Source: Jeotgalicoccus meleagridis
GTDB lineage: Bacteria; Bacillota; Bacilli; Staphylococcales; Salinicoccaceae
Assembly: GCF_903994045.1 (NCBI RefSeq)
Contig: NZ_CAJEWD010000008.1
Coordinates: forward strand, 62,001-126,000
Reading direction: 5' to 3'
DNA: 64,000 nucleotides
Positions 26,363 to 35,266 of the stretch are shown here, piece after piece (within the stretch, counting starts at the first letter, position 1; each line of letters starts with the position of its first letter). Under the pieces are notes generated by a model, which made no database searches, was not told where the DNA came from, and saw only the letters and a list, made by a program, of their open reading frames with translations. The position numbers and the translations under genes were made by a program.

Positions 26363-26660
26363 GGTGATAAGTGCTGAGATTTAACATGACTTATCACCAT
26401 TTCCATCTCTTTTGGTGATAAGTACCGAGATTCAGCACGACTTATCATCATTTCCATCTCTTTTGGTGATAAGTACTGAGATTTAACATGATTTATCACC
26501 ATTTCAATCTCTTTTGGTGATAAGTACTGAGATTTAACATGATTTATCACCATTTCAATCTCTTTTGGTGATAAGTGCCGAGATTTAGCGAGACTTATCA
26601 CCATTTCAATCTCTTTTGGTGATAAGAGCCGAGATTTAGCATGACTTGTCACCATCCCAC
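26363..26660. repeat. 51-bp tandem dyad repeat array B (5 full copies plus a partial sixth)
   Basis: Units begin at 26363, 26414, 26465, 26516, 26567 and 26618, exactly 51 bp apart. Each reads GGTGATAAG, an 18-base loop, CTTATCACC (minor variants), then a 15-base spacer ending CTCTTTT. Unit length, arm length, loop length and the loop core CTGAGxTTTxACATGA are the same as in array A, but the outer stem bases differ in a compensated way. Because 51 is a multiple of 3, the minus strand has an open repeat frame with a 17-residue period. Confidence 0.93.
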
Positions 26661-26716
26661 ACACCTCCTCCATCGATAAAAACCAAAATCCATCCCAACT
26701 CATCACCGACAAACCC

Positions 26717-26748
26717 CATAAAAAAAGAACCAAGTCTCCTTGGTTCTT
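26717..26748 (-). terminator. Terminator of nth
   Basis: AAGAACCAAG (minus) pairs with CTTGGTTCTT around a four-base loop (26725-26734 with 26739-26748), followed by a run of T. It lies just past the nth stop. Confidence 0.88.
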
Positions 26749-26756
26749 ACTTATAA

Positions 26757-27422
26757 TTACATTCCTTTGACTAAGCCTTTTCTTAAGCGCTTTTGCCCTT
26801 CTCTACATTGATCTAGGAGTGGACATTCATGACATTTGGGATTTCTGGCTAGACAGTGATAACGACCGAAGAAAATCAACTGATGATGGGTTTTGGACCA
26901 GCGTTCTTTTGGTATTTTTCCCATCAAGGTTTCTTCAACTTCTAAGGGTGAGTCTTTATAGCGCGCAATATCCAAGCGTTTGGATATGCGTTCGACATGA
27001 GTATCGACAGCAATTCTTGGTTCACCAAAGGCAACTGATAAGACAACATTGGCAGTTTTACGCCCAACGCCTGCTAAACTTACTAAATCGTCATAGTTTT
27101 CAGGGATTTTCCCATCGAATTTGTCGATTAAGTCCCTGCATAATTTTTGGATATTCTTTGCTTTATTTCTATAGAGGCCGATGGTTTTTATATAGGACTC
27201 TATTTCTGTTACATCAACACTGAGGTAATCTTCAGGTGTTTTAAATCGCTGGAAGAGGTCTTTTGTCACACGATTGACCCCAACATCTGTTGTTTGTGCA
27301 CTTAAAAGCACAGCGATGGTCAATTCAAAAGGATTTGTGTAATTCAGTTCTGCCTCAGCGTCTGGAAACATCTCATCTATAATAGAAATCATTTCCATCG
27401 TTTTCTTTTTACTTGTCGTCAA
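26757..27422 (-). CDS. nth: Endonuclease III (DNA glycosylase/AP lyase)
   Basis: A 221-residue base-excision repair enzyme for oxidised pyrimidines. Visible are LLSAQTTDVGVN, the helix-hairpin-helix LAGVGRKTANVVLS (catalytic Lys), the catalytic Asp in AVDTHVERIS and the 4Fe-4S ligands CLARNPKCHECPLLDQC. The TTG start at 27422 (GGGGG 7 bases upstream) overlaps dnaD by 14 bp and fits the S. aureus N-terminus; the ATG eight codons later is the alternative. It is the last gene of an asnS-dnaD-nth group and ends at a terminator. Confidence 0.95.
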   Translation of the reverse strand: MTTSKKKTMEMISIIDEMFPDAEAELNYTNPFELTIAVLLSAQTTDVGVNRVTKDLFQRFKTPEDYLSVDVTEIESYIKTIGLYRNKAKNIQKLCRDLIDKFDGKIPENYDDLVSLAGVGRKTANVVLSVAFGEPRIAVDTHVERISKRLDIARYKDSPLEVEETLMGKIPKERWSKTHHQLIFFGRYHCLARNPKCHECPLLDQCREGQKRLRKGLVKGM

Positions 27423-28035
27423 GTCGATTCCCCCGATCTAACCATGATATGACTGGCAAGCCACTGCCTTTTGTTTCTGGTGCTTTACTTTGACTCGATA
27501 AAATTCTCTCCACATATTGGAGTGAAGTAATATTGCTCTTATAAGCGACATCAACAGCATCTTTAATGCTGTCGACACTATAGTTTGAATCATCTATCCA
27601 AGAATTCAAACGCTGATACTCATTTGGACTAATCGTCCGACCATAGAGCTGTTCTATATAGTCAAATAGCTCTCTCATTTGTCCTGTATCATTCTCATCT
27701 TCTTTTTCATCACCAATATTTACGTAATTATTTAGCTTCTCATAAAGCGGTTCAAAATTATAAGATTCATAAAATTTGCCATCGATTTTGTCAGTATTAA
27801 TTTCCAATAATTCTTCTTTGATTAATAATTGCAAGACACGACTAAGTTGATTTTGATCGACCTTACAAAATTTGATGATATCAGATAAATTACTCATGAC
27901 ACTATGGTTTCTATCATATTCTAAGAGTTTGATTAAAATAATCAATGCTTCTTCATCTAAAGAGAAATCTTGATAATGGTCTAGGAGCACCTTATTAACG
28001 GGTATTGTAATGTATTTTATATATTCATTGACCAA
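27409..28035 (-). CDS. dnaD: DNA replication initiation protein DnaD
   Basis: A 208-residue primosome component that helps load the replicative helicase. The N-terminal winged-helix domain carries SLDEEALIILIKLLEYDRN and DIIKFCKVDQNQLSRVLQLL. An acidic linker (EKEDENDTG) leads to the DnaD/DnaB_2 domain with LFDYIEQLYGRTISPNEYQRLNSWI and ITSLQYVERIL. No ATG is available. I choose TTG 28035, which has GGAGG 7 bases upstream; the reading from 28050 would start inside that site. Synteny asnS-dnaD-nth supports the call. Confidence 0.92.
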   Translation of the reverse strand: MVNEYIKYITIPVNKVLLDHYQDFSLDEEALIILIKLLEYDRNHSVMSNLSDIIKFCKVDQNQLSRVLQLLIKEELLEINTDKIDGKFYESYNFEPLYEKLNNYVNIGDEKEDENDTGQMRELFDYIEQLYGRTISPNEYQRLNSWIDDSNYSVDSIKDAVDVAYKSNITSLQYVERILSSQSKAPETKGSGLPVISWLDRGNRLDDK

Positions 28036-28056
28036 AATGTCATCCTCCAATTATGA

Positions 28057-28086
28057 AAGGAGACATTAGCAAGCTAACGTCTCCTT
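28057..28086 (-). terminator. Hairpin between asnS and dnaD
   Basis: AAGGAGAC-TTAGC arms (28057-28070 with 28073-28086) pair with one G-U type mismatch. The T tract on the minus strand is short (TTTCAT), so it may attenuate rather than fully stop transcription into dnaD. Confidence 0.6.
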
Positions 28087-28091
28087 GTATT

Positions 28092-29381
28092 TTATGGGTA
28101 TAGACGGTTGAGTAATCTTGGGAATGGTGCGGTTTCTCTAACATGCTGTACGCCTGAGAACCAGGCAACTGCACGCTCAAGTCCTAAGCCAAATCCAGAG
28201 TGCGGTACACTACCATATTTTCTTAAGTCTAGGTACCATTCGTAGGCATCTAGGTTTAAACCAGATTCTACAATGCGTTCTTTTAATTCATCGTAATCAT
28301 GAATACGTTCACTACCACCGATAATCTCTCCGTAACCTTCTGGTGCAATTAAATCTGCACATAGAACAGTACGAGGATCTTCTGGGTTAGTGCTCATATA
28401 GAATGATTTAATATCTTTTGGATAATTTAGGATAAAGACCGGTTTTTCAAAGCTATTCGCAATTTCTGTTTCGTGTGGTGAACCAAAGTCATCGCCCCAC
28501 TCAATATCATCGAAGCCTTTTTCATGTAATAAATCAATGGCTTCTGTATAAGAAATTCTTGGGAATGGTGCTTTAATTTTTTCTAGAGCACTTGTATCAC
28601 GACCTAATGCTTCAAGATCTAATTTACAATGTTCTAAGACATTTTGTACAAGGTATTCAACATATTGCTCTTGCACCACTAGTGAATCATCGTGATCATA
28701 GAAAGCCATTTCTGGTTCAATCATCCAGAATTCAATTAAGTGACGACGTGTTTTTGATTTCTCAGCACGGAAAGTCGGTCCAAAGGTAAAGACTTTACCA
28801 TGTGCCATAGCAGCAGCTTCTGCATAGAGCTGGCCACTTTGTGAAAGATAAGCATCTTCATCAAAGTATTTAGTATGGAAGAGTTCTGTTGTTCCTTCTG
28901 GTGAAGAGCTTGTTAAGATTGGTGAATCAATCTTTTTAAAACCTTCTTTAAAGAAGAAATCATAAGTTGATTTGATAATCTGATTTCTAATATTCATTAC
29001 TGCGTGTTGTTTTTTTGAGCGTAACCATAAGTGTCTATGATCAAGTAAGAATTCTGGACCATGTTCTTTAGGTGTAATTGGGTATCCAGTGTTGTTTTGG
29101 ATGATTTCAATTTTAGAAACTTCCATCTCATAACCAAAGCTTGAGCGGTCATCTTCTTTTATCATTCCAGTCACATAGAAAGATGCTTCCTGGTGTAAGT
29201 TCTTTGCAGTTTCAAAAAGGTCTTCATCATTTGCTTTAACAACGACACCCTGCATGAAACCAGTACCGTCTCTTAATTGTAAAAATTGTAGTTTTCCTGA
29301 ACCACGTTTTTGTAGTAGCCAAGCGCCTAGTGTGACTTCTTGACCGACAAAATTTGGTGCTTGATTAATTGTAATCTTCAT
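28092..29381 (-). CDS. asnS: Asparaginyl-tRNA synthetase
   Basis: A 429-residue class II aminoacyl-tRNA synthetase. The OB-fold anticodon domain is at 1-110. Motif 2 is [21 protein letters not shown] and motif 3 [15 protein letters not shown]. The ATG at 29381 is chosen because AAGGA lies 8 bases upstream; the earlier ATG at 29390 is embedded in that site. It is only 11 bp behind aspB, leaving no room for a T-box leader, and the pair is conserved in Bacillales (aspartate family supply and Asn-tRNA charging). Confidence 0.97.
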   Translation of the reverse strand: MKITINQAPNFVGQEVTLGAWLLQKRGSGKLQFLQLRDGTGFMQGVVVKANDEDLFETAKNLHQEASFYVTGMIKEDDRSSFGYEMEVSKIEIIQNNTGYPITPKEHGPEFLLDHRHLWLRSKKQHAVMNIRNQIIKSTYDFFFKEGFKKIDSPILTSSSPEGTTELFHTKYFDEDAYLSQSGQLYAEAAAMAHGKVFTFGPTFRAEKSKTRRHLIEFWMIEPEMAFYDHDDSLVVQEQYVEYLVQNVLEHCKLDLEALGRDTSALEKIKAPFPRISYTEAIDLLHEKGFDDIEWGDDFGSPHETEIANSFEKPVFILNYPKDIKSFYMSTNPEDPRTVLCADLIAPEGYGEIIGGSERIHDYDELKERIVESGLNLDAYEWYLDLRKYGSVPHSGFGLGLERAVAWFSGVQHVRETAPFPRLLNRLYP

Positions 29382-29392
29382 TGTAACCATCC

Positions 29393-30577
29393 TTAAGCTT
29401 TAGTTTTTTTATCAATAAATTCTTTAATGCGATCCATCGCTTCGTTAAGATGTGCTTGATCAACAGAATAGCTCACTCTTGCGTAATCTTCTGAGCCAAA
29501 TGCTGAACCTGGTACGATAGCAACATAGGTTTCAGCTAAGATAGCCTTAACGAAACTATCTACACTGTCATAGCCACATTTTACAGCCGCCTCTCTCATA
29601 TATGGGAATAAGTAGAAAGCACCATCCGGTTTCAAGCATCTGACATAAGGTAAGCCCGTTATTTTTTCATAGGCATTATCTCGTCGATTTTGAAAGATCT
29701 GTACATAGTCTTTTCTATACTCTGAATCCATATTATAAGCACTGATTGCAGCATATTGGCTGACCGATGCCACACTCGTTGTCGACTGAGAGGTTAGAGA
29801 ACCTAGGGCAGTAATTAAATTAGCTGGACCACAAGCGTATCCTACACGCCAACCTGTCATGGCATGGGACTTACTGAAGCCATTGACAATGATGGACTGA
29901 CTTTTAATCTTATCACCTAAAGAAGCGATAGAAACATGGTCTGTTCCGTAGGTTAATATTTCATAAATTTCATCTACAACAACAATGATATCAGTGTGTT
30001 CTAGTACATCAGCGAGTTTTTGTAGATCTTCTTTAGAATACACTGTTCCTGTTGGGTTATTTGGTGAATTTAAGACAATCATTTTTGTCTTTTCAGTAAT
30101 GTGAGCTTTCAATTGTTCGGGTGTTAATTTAAAACCATTTTCTTCCCCTGTTTGAATAGTTACAGGTTCTGCCCCTACCATTTTAATTTGCTCACCATAA
30201 CTTACCCAGTACGGTGAAGGAAGTAAGACCTCATCTCCAGGATTTAAAGTTGCTAAAAAGATATTATAGAGCACTTGTTTTGCTCCATTACCAACATAGA
30301 TTTCTTCAGGTGAATAATCCAGCTGATTATCATCTCTCATTTTTTTAGCAATCGCCTGACGAAGTTCTGGTATACCTGTTGAAGCTGTATATTTTGTATG
30401 ACCATCTAAGGCCGCTTGATGTGCAGCTTCAATCACTTCTGTTGGGGTGTTAAAATCAGGTTCACCAGCTGATAAACTAATGATATCCACCCCTTCTTCA
30501 CGTAACTTACGAGCAGCATTAGTAATTTCTATTGTTTGACTGGGTGTAATGGACTTAACTTTCTCAGATAGTTCCAT
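29393..30577 (-). CDS. aspB: Aspartate aminotransferase (class I PLP-dependent)
   Basis: A 394-residue fold-type I aminotransferase. The sequence has [12 protein letters not shown], the cofactor-binding [12 protein letters not shown] and VDEIYE (Asp and Tyr), the Schiff-base Lys in [16 protein letters not shown], and the late Arg in ARVSYS for the substrate carboxylate. It makes aspartate from oxaloacetate and glutamate. Broader substrate range cannot be excluded from sequence. GGAG precedes the ATG. Position upstream of asnS matches B. subtilis aspB. Confidence 0.9.
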   Translation of the reverse strand: MELSEKVKSITPSQTIEITNAARKLREEGVDIISLSAGEPDFNTPTEVIEAAHQAALDGHTKYTASTGIPELRQAIAKKMRDDNQLDYSPEEIYVGNGAKQVLYNIFLATLNPGDEVLLPSPYWVSYGEQIKMVGAEPVTIQTGEENGFKLTPEQLKAHITEKTKMIVLNSPNNPTGTVYSKEDLQKLADVLEHTDIIVVVDEIYEILTYGTDHVSIASLGDKIKSQSIIVNGFSKSHAMTGWRVGYACGPANLITALGSLTSQSTTSVASVSQYAAISAYNMDSEYRKDYVQIFQNRRDNAYEKITGLPYVRCLKPDGAFYLFPYMREAAVKCGYDSVDSFVKAILAETYVAIVPGSAFGSEDYARVSYSVDQAHLNEAMDRIKEFIDKKTKA

Positions 30578-30609
30578 GGCTGACGTCTCCTAACAATGTG
30601 TTTTACTCA

Positions 30610-33126
30610 TTATAAATCAAAAAGTAAGGCTTTAAAAGATGCCCTATCCGCTTTAATAATATTTTTTTCTGGAAAATATTTTAAAAATGCATTTTTATAA
30701 GGTTTGTTTAATATCCGGTTATCAAACAAGATGAGTATCCCTTTATCATCTTGAGAACGTTTTAAGCGACCTGCAATCTGTCTAAAGTGAATGACTGCCT
30801 CAGGTAAATCTTCTTTGTAAAAGTTTCTAAAGCTGTCCCCACTAGGTAAAGGAAATGGTAATTTTGTCAGCATCAGTACTTTATCCTTTTCTGAGACAAG
30901 ATTGACGCCTTCTGTAAATGTATAAGTGCCAAGTAAGAGGCATTGATTTAACTGATTATACTGATTGAGTAATTTTTCAGTGTTGGATCCACGGCTTTGC
31001 TTTAAGACGGGTATTTGTTCAAATAAACCAATATCTTCTGTATAGCTATACACTTTTTCTAACAGCTCGAAATTAGAAAAAATCACGATTAATTTACTAT
31101 TTGTCTCTGTTAGATAAAGTAATAGGTAATCTAAGACATCGATAACATAAGATTTATCATCAATATCATATGAAGTTATGTCATTAGGAATGAATAAACG
31201 TATATCATCAAATATTTCTTTCTTATTCATTATGGTGGTATCGAAATCAGAATCTCCAAACCAATAGCTTAAATGTTTAAAGCTGCCATTAACTTCTAGA
31301 GTGCCCGATAAAAGAATCTGACACGGTATAGTAACCAGTGCTTCAGATAGTGAATCGAGCTCATCTGTACGAATTATGACTTCTGTTTTATGCGTGTTTT
31401 TATGACTTTTTATAGTGCAATTATCAAATTCTAAAGAATGACGCAATTCTTTTATAGAGCTCTGGAAATATGCAACTTGATTGTAGAGCGCTTGATAGTC
31501 GTTGGTTCCCCTAATTGTACTGAGAAACAAATTAGTAAACTTAAGCATGTTATCTAAAGCGTCAGTCGCTTTTTTAATATCCTTTTTCGTTAGATATTTA
31601 AACAAGTGATCAATTTCTCCGTGAAGTTTTAGAACAATATCTTCTAGTAGATAATTTGTCGGTGACGGATTTCTTTTAATGTAGCTTGCGAGCAGGCGAT
31701 CTTGACTCACGTGCCCTACTTGTCCAATAAAGAATTTTAAGTTGGGATAAGTAAATAAACGGCGTTCTTTTAAATCAAGTGCACTTTTTAGCTGGTGTGC
31801 TTCATCTATGATTAAAGCTTGAATATCCTCTAAATTATTCAAGCAGTCATTTAAGAAGTAATGATTCGTTACAATGACAGGTACAACTTTGGCATTATTT
31901 AAAGCTCTTTTAAAATAATAGTGACTTTTATGTTGTCCGACTTGAATCAACATCGTTTCATAATACGATTTTTCTGGTCCTCTTAAATTTAACTCAGATA
32001 AGTCTCCAGATTCAGTTTCTAACAGCCAGACTAAAATCCTCATTTTTAAGAAACATATTTCAGGATTATCATCATCTAAGTCTAGAAGACTAGTAAATGC
32101 TTCTAAATCAATATAATTTTTTCGTCCTTTTAATAAGACGAATGGCATTGCGCCAAGGGCGACGCTTCTTAAGAGTGTCAGTGATGATTCAATCAGTTGA
32201 TTCTGCAAGATTTTTCTAGAAGTTGAAACGATCACTTGACGCTTATAAATTGAATAATAGCTAAGTGCTGCAATTAAGAATGCATCACTTTTTCCTAAGC
32301 CTGTGTATGCTTCAATAGCATGAAATCTCCCAGCTACTAAACTATCGTATATTAAGTTAACCAATTTATGTTGGTCACTTCTGTATTCATGGTTAGCAGC
32401 TTTTAAATAAGCTTGATACAGCTCATCGACAGAAATTGCTGGCATATTTTTATGATCGACTTTGGAATCTTTAATATAAAACTGATTATAAGAAATAATC
32501 TGATGATCATTAGTCTCATCTTTTTGACTCAAGATGTTAAAGAGTAAGTCTGTTAAATTTGTCGGCATATTTTTTGATAAATGATAAATATGTATCAAGG
32601 TCTGACTGTGTAACTTCAACATTTTTTCTATGATGTAGATTAGAATTTTTGCAGTAGCAAGCGCATCCTCATCCGCTCTGTGAGCTTGCGATAACTCTAT
32701 ATTCAAGTAGTCCGCTACAATATTTAATTGATAGCCAGCAACTTGTGGCAAAAAAATCCTCGATAATTCAACCGTATCTAATTTATAGCTTGGCTGATAG
32801 TTAATGCCAATTGATTTAAAGGCTGCTTTTAAAAAATTTAAATCAAATTCAACATTATGTGCAACAAAGATTGCATCTTTCAATTTATCGTTGATCTCAG
32901 TCGCAACATCTTGAAACAGAGGTGCTTTTTCTAACATGCTCGGAGAGATATTAGTTAACTCTCTAATAAAAGGAGAAATGTTTTTGCTATCGCTTAAGAA
33001 AGTATTATATTGGTCTACAATTTTTAAATTGCGGACAAATGTAATACTGAGTTGAATAATTTTATCTTTATTTATTTTATTACCTGTTGTTTCTAAATCT
33101 ACAACAGCGAATGTTTTTTCTAACAT
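30610..33126 (-). CDS. dinG: DinG family helicase with N-terminal 3'-5' exonuclease domain
   Basis: An 838-residue fusion. A DEDDh exonuclease domain (VVDLETTG, AHNVEFDLNFL, HRADEDALATAK; about 1-165) is joined to an XPD-like helicase domain. The Walker A motif is YTGLGKSDA near residue 275 and the DEAH box is IIDEAHQL. The late motifs LGTYTFTEGVNL and RQIAGRLKRSQDD contact nucleic acid. The four Fe-S cysteines of enterobacterial DinG are not evident, as in S. aureus DinG, where nuclease activity is documented. It follows birA by 12 bp. Confidence 0.93.
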   Translation of the reverse strand: MLEKTFAVVDLETTGNKINKDKIIQLSITFVRNLKIVDQYNTFLSDSKNISPFIRELTNISPSMLEKAPLFQDVATEINDKLKDAIFVAHNVEFDLNFLKAAFKSIGINYQPSYKLDTVELSRIFLPQVAGYQLNIVADYLNIELSQAHRADEDALATAKILIYIIEKMLKLHSQTLIHIYHLSKNMPTNLTDLLFNILSQKDETNDHQIISYNQFYIKDSKVDHKNMPAISVDELYQAYLKAANHEYRSDQHKLVNLIYDSLVAGRFHAIEAYTGLGKSDAFLIAALSYYSIYKRQVIVSTSRKILQNQLIESSLTLLRSVALGAMPFVLLKGRKNYIDLEAFTSLLDLDDDNPEICFLKMRILVWLLETESGDLSELNLRGPEKSYYETMLIQVGQHKSHYYFKRALNNAKVVPVIVTNHYFLNDCLNNLEDIQALIIDEAHQLKSALDLKERRLFTYPNLKFFIGQVGHVSQDRLLASYIKRNPSPTNYLLEDIVLKLHGEIDHLFKYLTKKDIKKATDALDNMLKFTNLFLSTIRGTNDYQALYNQVAYFQSSIKELRHSLEFDNCTIKSHKNTHKTEVIIRTDELDSLSEALVTIPCQILLSGTLEVNGSFKHLSYWFGDSDFDTTIMNKKEIFDDIRLFIPNDITSYDIDDKSYVIDVLDYLLLYLTETNSKLIVIFSNFELLEKVYSYTEDIGLFEQIPVLKQSRGSNTEKLLNQYNQLNQCLLLGTYTFTEGVNLVSEKDKVLMLTKLPFPLPSGDSFRNFYKEDLPEAVIHFRQIAGRLKRSQDDKGILILFDNRILNKPYKNAFLKYFPEKNIIKADRASFKALLFDL

Positions 33127-33138
33127 CTAATCACCAAA

Positions 33139-34098
33139 TTAAATTTCAATATCAGCGCTGATTACTTTATGGATATTTGCTTCTTCATCCACAATGAGGA
33201 GCTGGCCATCATCGGTGATATCAAGTACTTTTCCATAGATAACCCCGGAAGATTGTGTCACTTTTAGTTTGCGATTGAAAATAATAGAGTGACTTAACCA
33301 CTCATCTTTAATCGCTTTAAAATTCTTAGTCATAAACATATTATAGTATATTTCAATGTGTTGGAATAGTACGTCGATAAAATGAACTAAATCGAAGTCT
33401 TTGTCTTTTAATTCTCCAAGTAAACTTGTGGCAGTGGCCAGTTTAGAAATTTCATTTGAAGGCTTAATATTTATACCAATTCCACAAATAATAGAGCTAA
33501 CCGTATTCTCTTCTGCCACAATCTCTGTTAGAAAGCCACAGACTTTTTTGTTATTGATATATATGTCATTCGGCCACTTAATGCCGGCATCTAGACCAGT
33601 AACTTTTTGAATAGCTTTAGAAATCGCTAAGGATATGAAAAGATTAAAAGGAATCATCTTGTGATTCGGTATGTCAGGTCTCAGTACTAAAGACATGTAT
33701 AGACCCGTTGATTTTGGTGATTCCCACTCTCTTTTAAAACGACCGCGTCCTTTAGTTTGTTCCTGACTCACAATTACTATGTTATCATCACTTTGGTTCA
33801 AAATGTTGAATGCGTAATTTTGAGTTGAATCTACCACTTCTTTATAGACTACTTGATCAAACAGTTGTGATGACTCTATGAGTGATTTTAAGGTCGTTTC
33901 ATTTAATTCTTTTGAACTTTCTAAGAGAGAATAACCTTTATTATGTACAGCTACAATGTTATACCCTTGATCCTTTAGCTTCTGTATATTTTTCCAGATT
34001 GCTGTACGTGATACTCCAATCTCTTCTGCTAGCGCTTCACCTGATACAAAATCTCCTGATTTAAGTAAAGCTAATAGTGCCGTTTTGGTCGTTTGCAT
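33139..34098 (-). CDS. birA: Biotin--protein ligase / biotin operon repressor BirA
   Basis: A 319-residue bifunctional protein. The N-terminal winged helix (SGEALAEEIGVSRTAIWKNIQ) shows it is the repressor-type BirA. The ligase domain has EQTKGRGRFKREWESP (biotinyl-AMP loop), GLYMSLVLRP and GIKWPNDIYINNKKVCGFLTE (catalytic Lys), and the C-terminal SH3-like domain ends the protein. It activates biotin and attaches it to acetyl-CoA carboxylase and pyruvate carboxylase. The start lies 38 bp inside cca, so expression is tightly coupled. Confidence 0.95.
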   Translation of the reverse strand: MQTTKTALLALLKSGDFVSGEALAEEIGVSRTAIWKNIQKLKDQGYNIVAVHNKGYSLLESSKELNETTLKSLIESSQLFDQVVYKEVVDSTQNYAFNILNQSDDNIVIVSQEQTKGRGRFKREWESPKSTGLYMSLVLRPDIPNHKMIPFNLFISLAISKAIQKVTGLDAGIKWPNDIYINNKKVCGFLTEIVAEENTVSSIICGIGINIKPSNEISKLATATSLLGELKDKDFDLVHFIDVLFQHIEIYYNMFMTKNFKAIKDEWLSHSIIFNRKLKVTQSSGVIYGKVLDITDDGQLLIVDEEANIHKVISADIEI

Positions 34099-35266
34099 GT
34101 TTCTTCACCCAATTAATTATGTCAGTTTTATTATTGTTTACTTCTTCTGTTAAGACAGCAATTTCAATTAAATTTAAGGCTTCTTTTAGCCATGGTCCTC
34201 CAGCGATTCCTAGAGCATCCATCAAATCCTTACCGTTGATTGCAAGTTCACTTCTATCTTTAATAATGAGTGACTCTTTTTTATCTAGTGCATCACTCAA
34301 AGTATGAGAAGAAGACTGAGTTAGAATTTGATTCGTTCTATTAATTTCAGTCACACCCTCTAAAACAGTCCTTTCAAAACGATAAGCAATAATACGGCTA
34401 TCTATATCCGTGTCTAAAGTCTCAATCAAAGACAAACTATTGTTGATATAGGCTTTCAATTTATTTGACGGTTTTAATTCATGTAAATAGTCATGTAGGT
34501 CGGACTTTAAATATATCTGCAGTATGAGTTCGTCAGCTAAGTTTGAAACTTTTGACGAAAGAAAATTCTCATGACTGACATGACTAAAGAAAGGCAGATA
34601 ATGAAGCAAATTGGTTTTATCAATCACAGACTTTGCCACTTGTGGATTTTTACCTCTGTACAGCTTATCGAGTTCTACAAAGCTTCTCTCACTTGCTATA
34701 TGTTGTAAGAGCTTGCCGTTTTCTTCAATTGAAGAAATGACATCTTCACTGAGTTGAAAGTCTAACTGAGACATAAAGCGCACTGCTCTTAACATTCTTA
34801 GTGCATCTTCACCAAAGCGAGCTTCAGCTTTACCAACCGTTCTAATCACACGATTTTTTAAGTCAACTTGTCCATCAAAAGGATCAAAGACTTTCATGTC
34901 TTTACTCATTGCCATAGCGTTAATTGTAAAGTCACGTCTGCTTAAATCATCTGATAACTTATTAGTAAAGAACACTTGATCCGGCCGGCGGTAATTACTG
35001 TAATCACCCTCTACCCTATAAGTCGTCACTTCAAATGGATCTTGGTCAATAAGGACAACTATGGTCCCATGCTCCTTACCCACATCGATTGTTTTATCAA
35101 ATATTCGCTCGATGTCATCCGGTAGTGCATCAGTCGTTATATCCACATCATTAATCGGACGGTTTAACAGAAAGTCTCTAACAGAACCTCCAACAAAGTA
35201 GCCTTCATAGCCCTCTTCTTCTAATTTCGAAATAATTCTACTCGCAACTTTAAATAGCTTATTCAT
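34061..35266 (-). CDS. cca: CCA tRNA nucleotidyltransferase
   Basis: A 401-residue class II enzyme that adds CCA to tRNA 3' ends. It shows YFVGGSVRDFLLNRPINDVDITTD (nucleotidyltransferase motif with the two catalytic Asp), RRDFTINAMA, GKAEARFGEDALRMLRAVRF and FVELDKLY. GGTGA lies 5 bases before the ATG at 35266; the GTG three codons upstream overlaps that site. It overlaps bshA by 8 bp and birA by 38 bp, the standard Bacillales bshA-cca-birA chain. Confidence 0.95.
   Translation of the reverse strand: MNKLFKVASRIISKLEEEGYEGYFVGGSVRDFLLNRPINDVDITTDALPDDIERIFDKTIDVGKEHGTIVVLIDQDPFEVTTYRVEGDYSNYRRPDQVFFTNKLSDDLSRRDFTINAMAMSKDMKVFDPFDGQVDLKNRVIRTVGKAEARFGEDALRMLRAVRFMSQLDFQLSEDVISSIEENGKLLQHIASERSFVELDKLYRGKNPQVAKSVIDKTNLLHYLPFFSHVSHENFLSSKVSNLADELILQIYLKSDLHDYLHELKPSNKLKAYINNSLSLIETLDTDIDSRIIAYRFERTVLEGVTEINRTNQILTQSSSHTLSDALDKKESLIIKDRSELAINGKDLMDALGIAGGPWLKEALNLIEIAVLTEEVNNNKTDIINWVKKHANDQNGTISFT

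Noticed and set aside
26004-26660. CRISPR array
   Set aside because: The repeats are contiguous 51-bp tandem units including their spacers, which are nearly identical between units. There are no unique spacers and no cas genes.
26241-26740. Insertion sequence remnant between pbp and nth
   Set aside because: No transposase fragment, terminal inverted repeats flanking the whole segment or target duplication could be seen; the content is explained by the two tandem arrays and terminators.
29382-29392. T-box leader before asnS
   Set aside because: The gap to aspB is 11 bp; no T-box or specifier stem can fit, and none is seen before aspB either.
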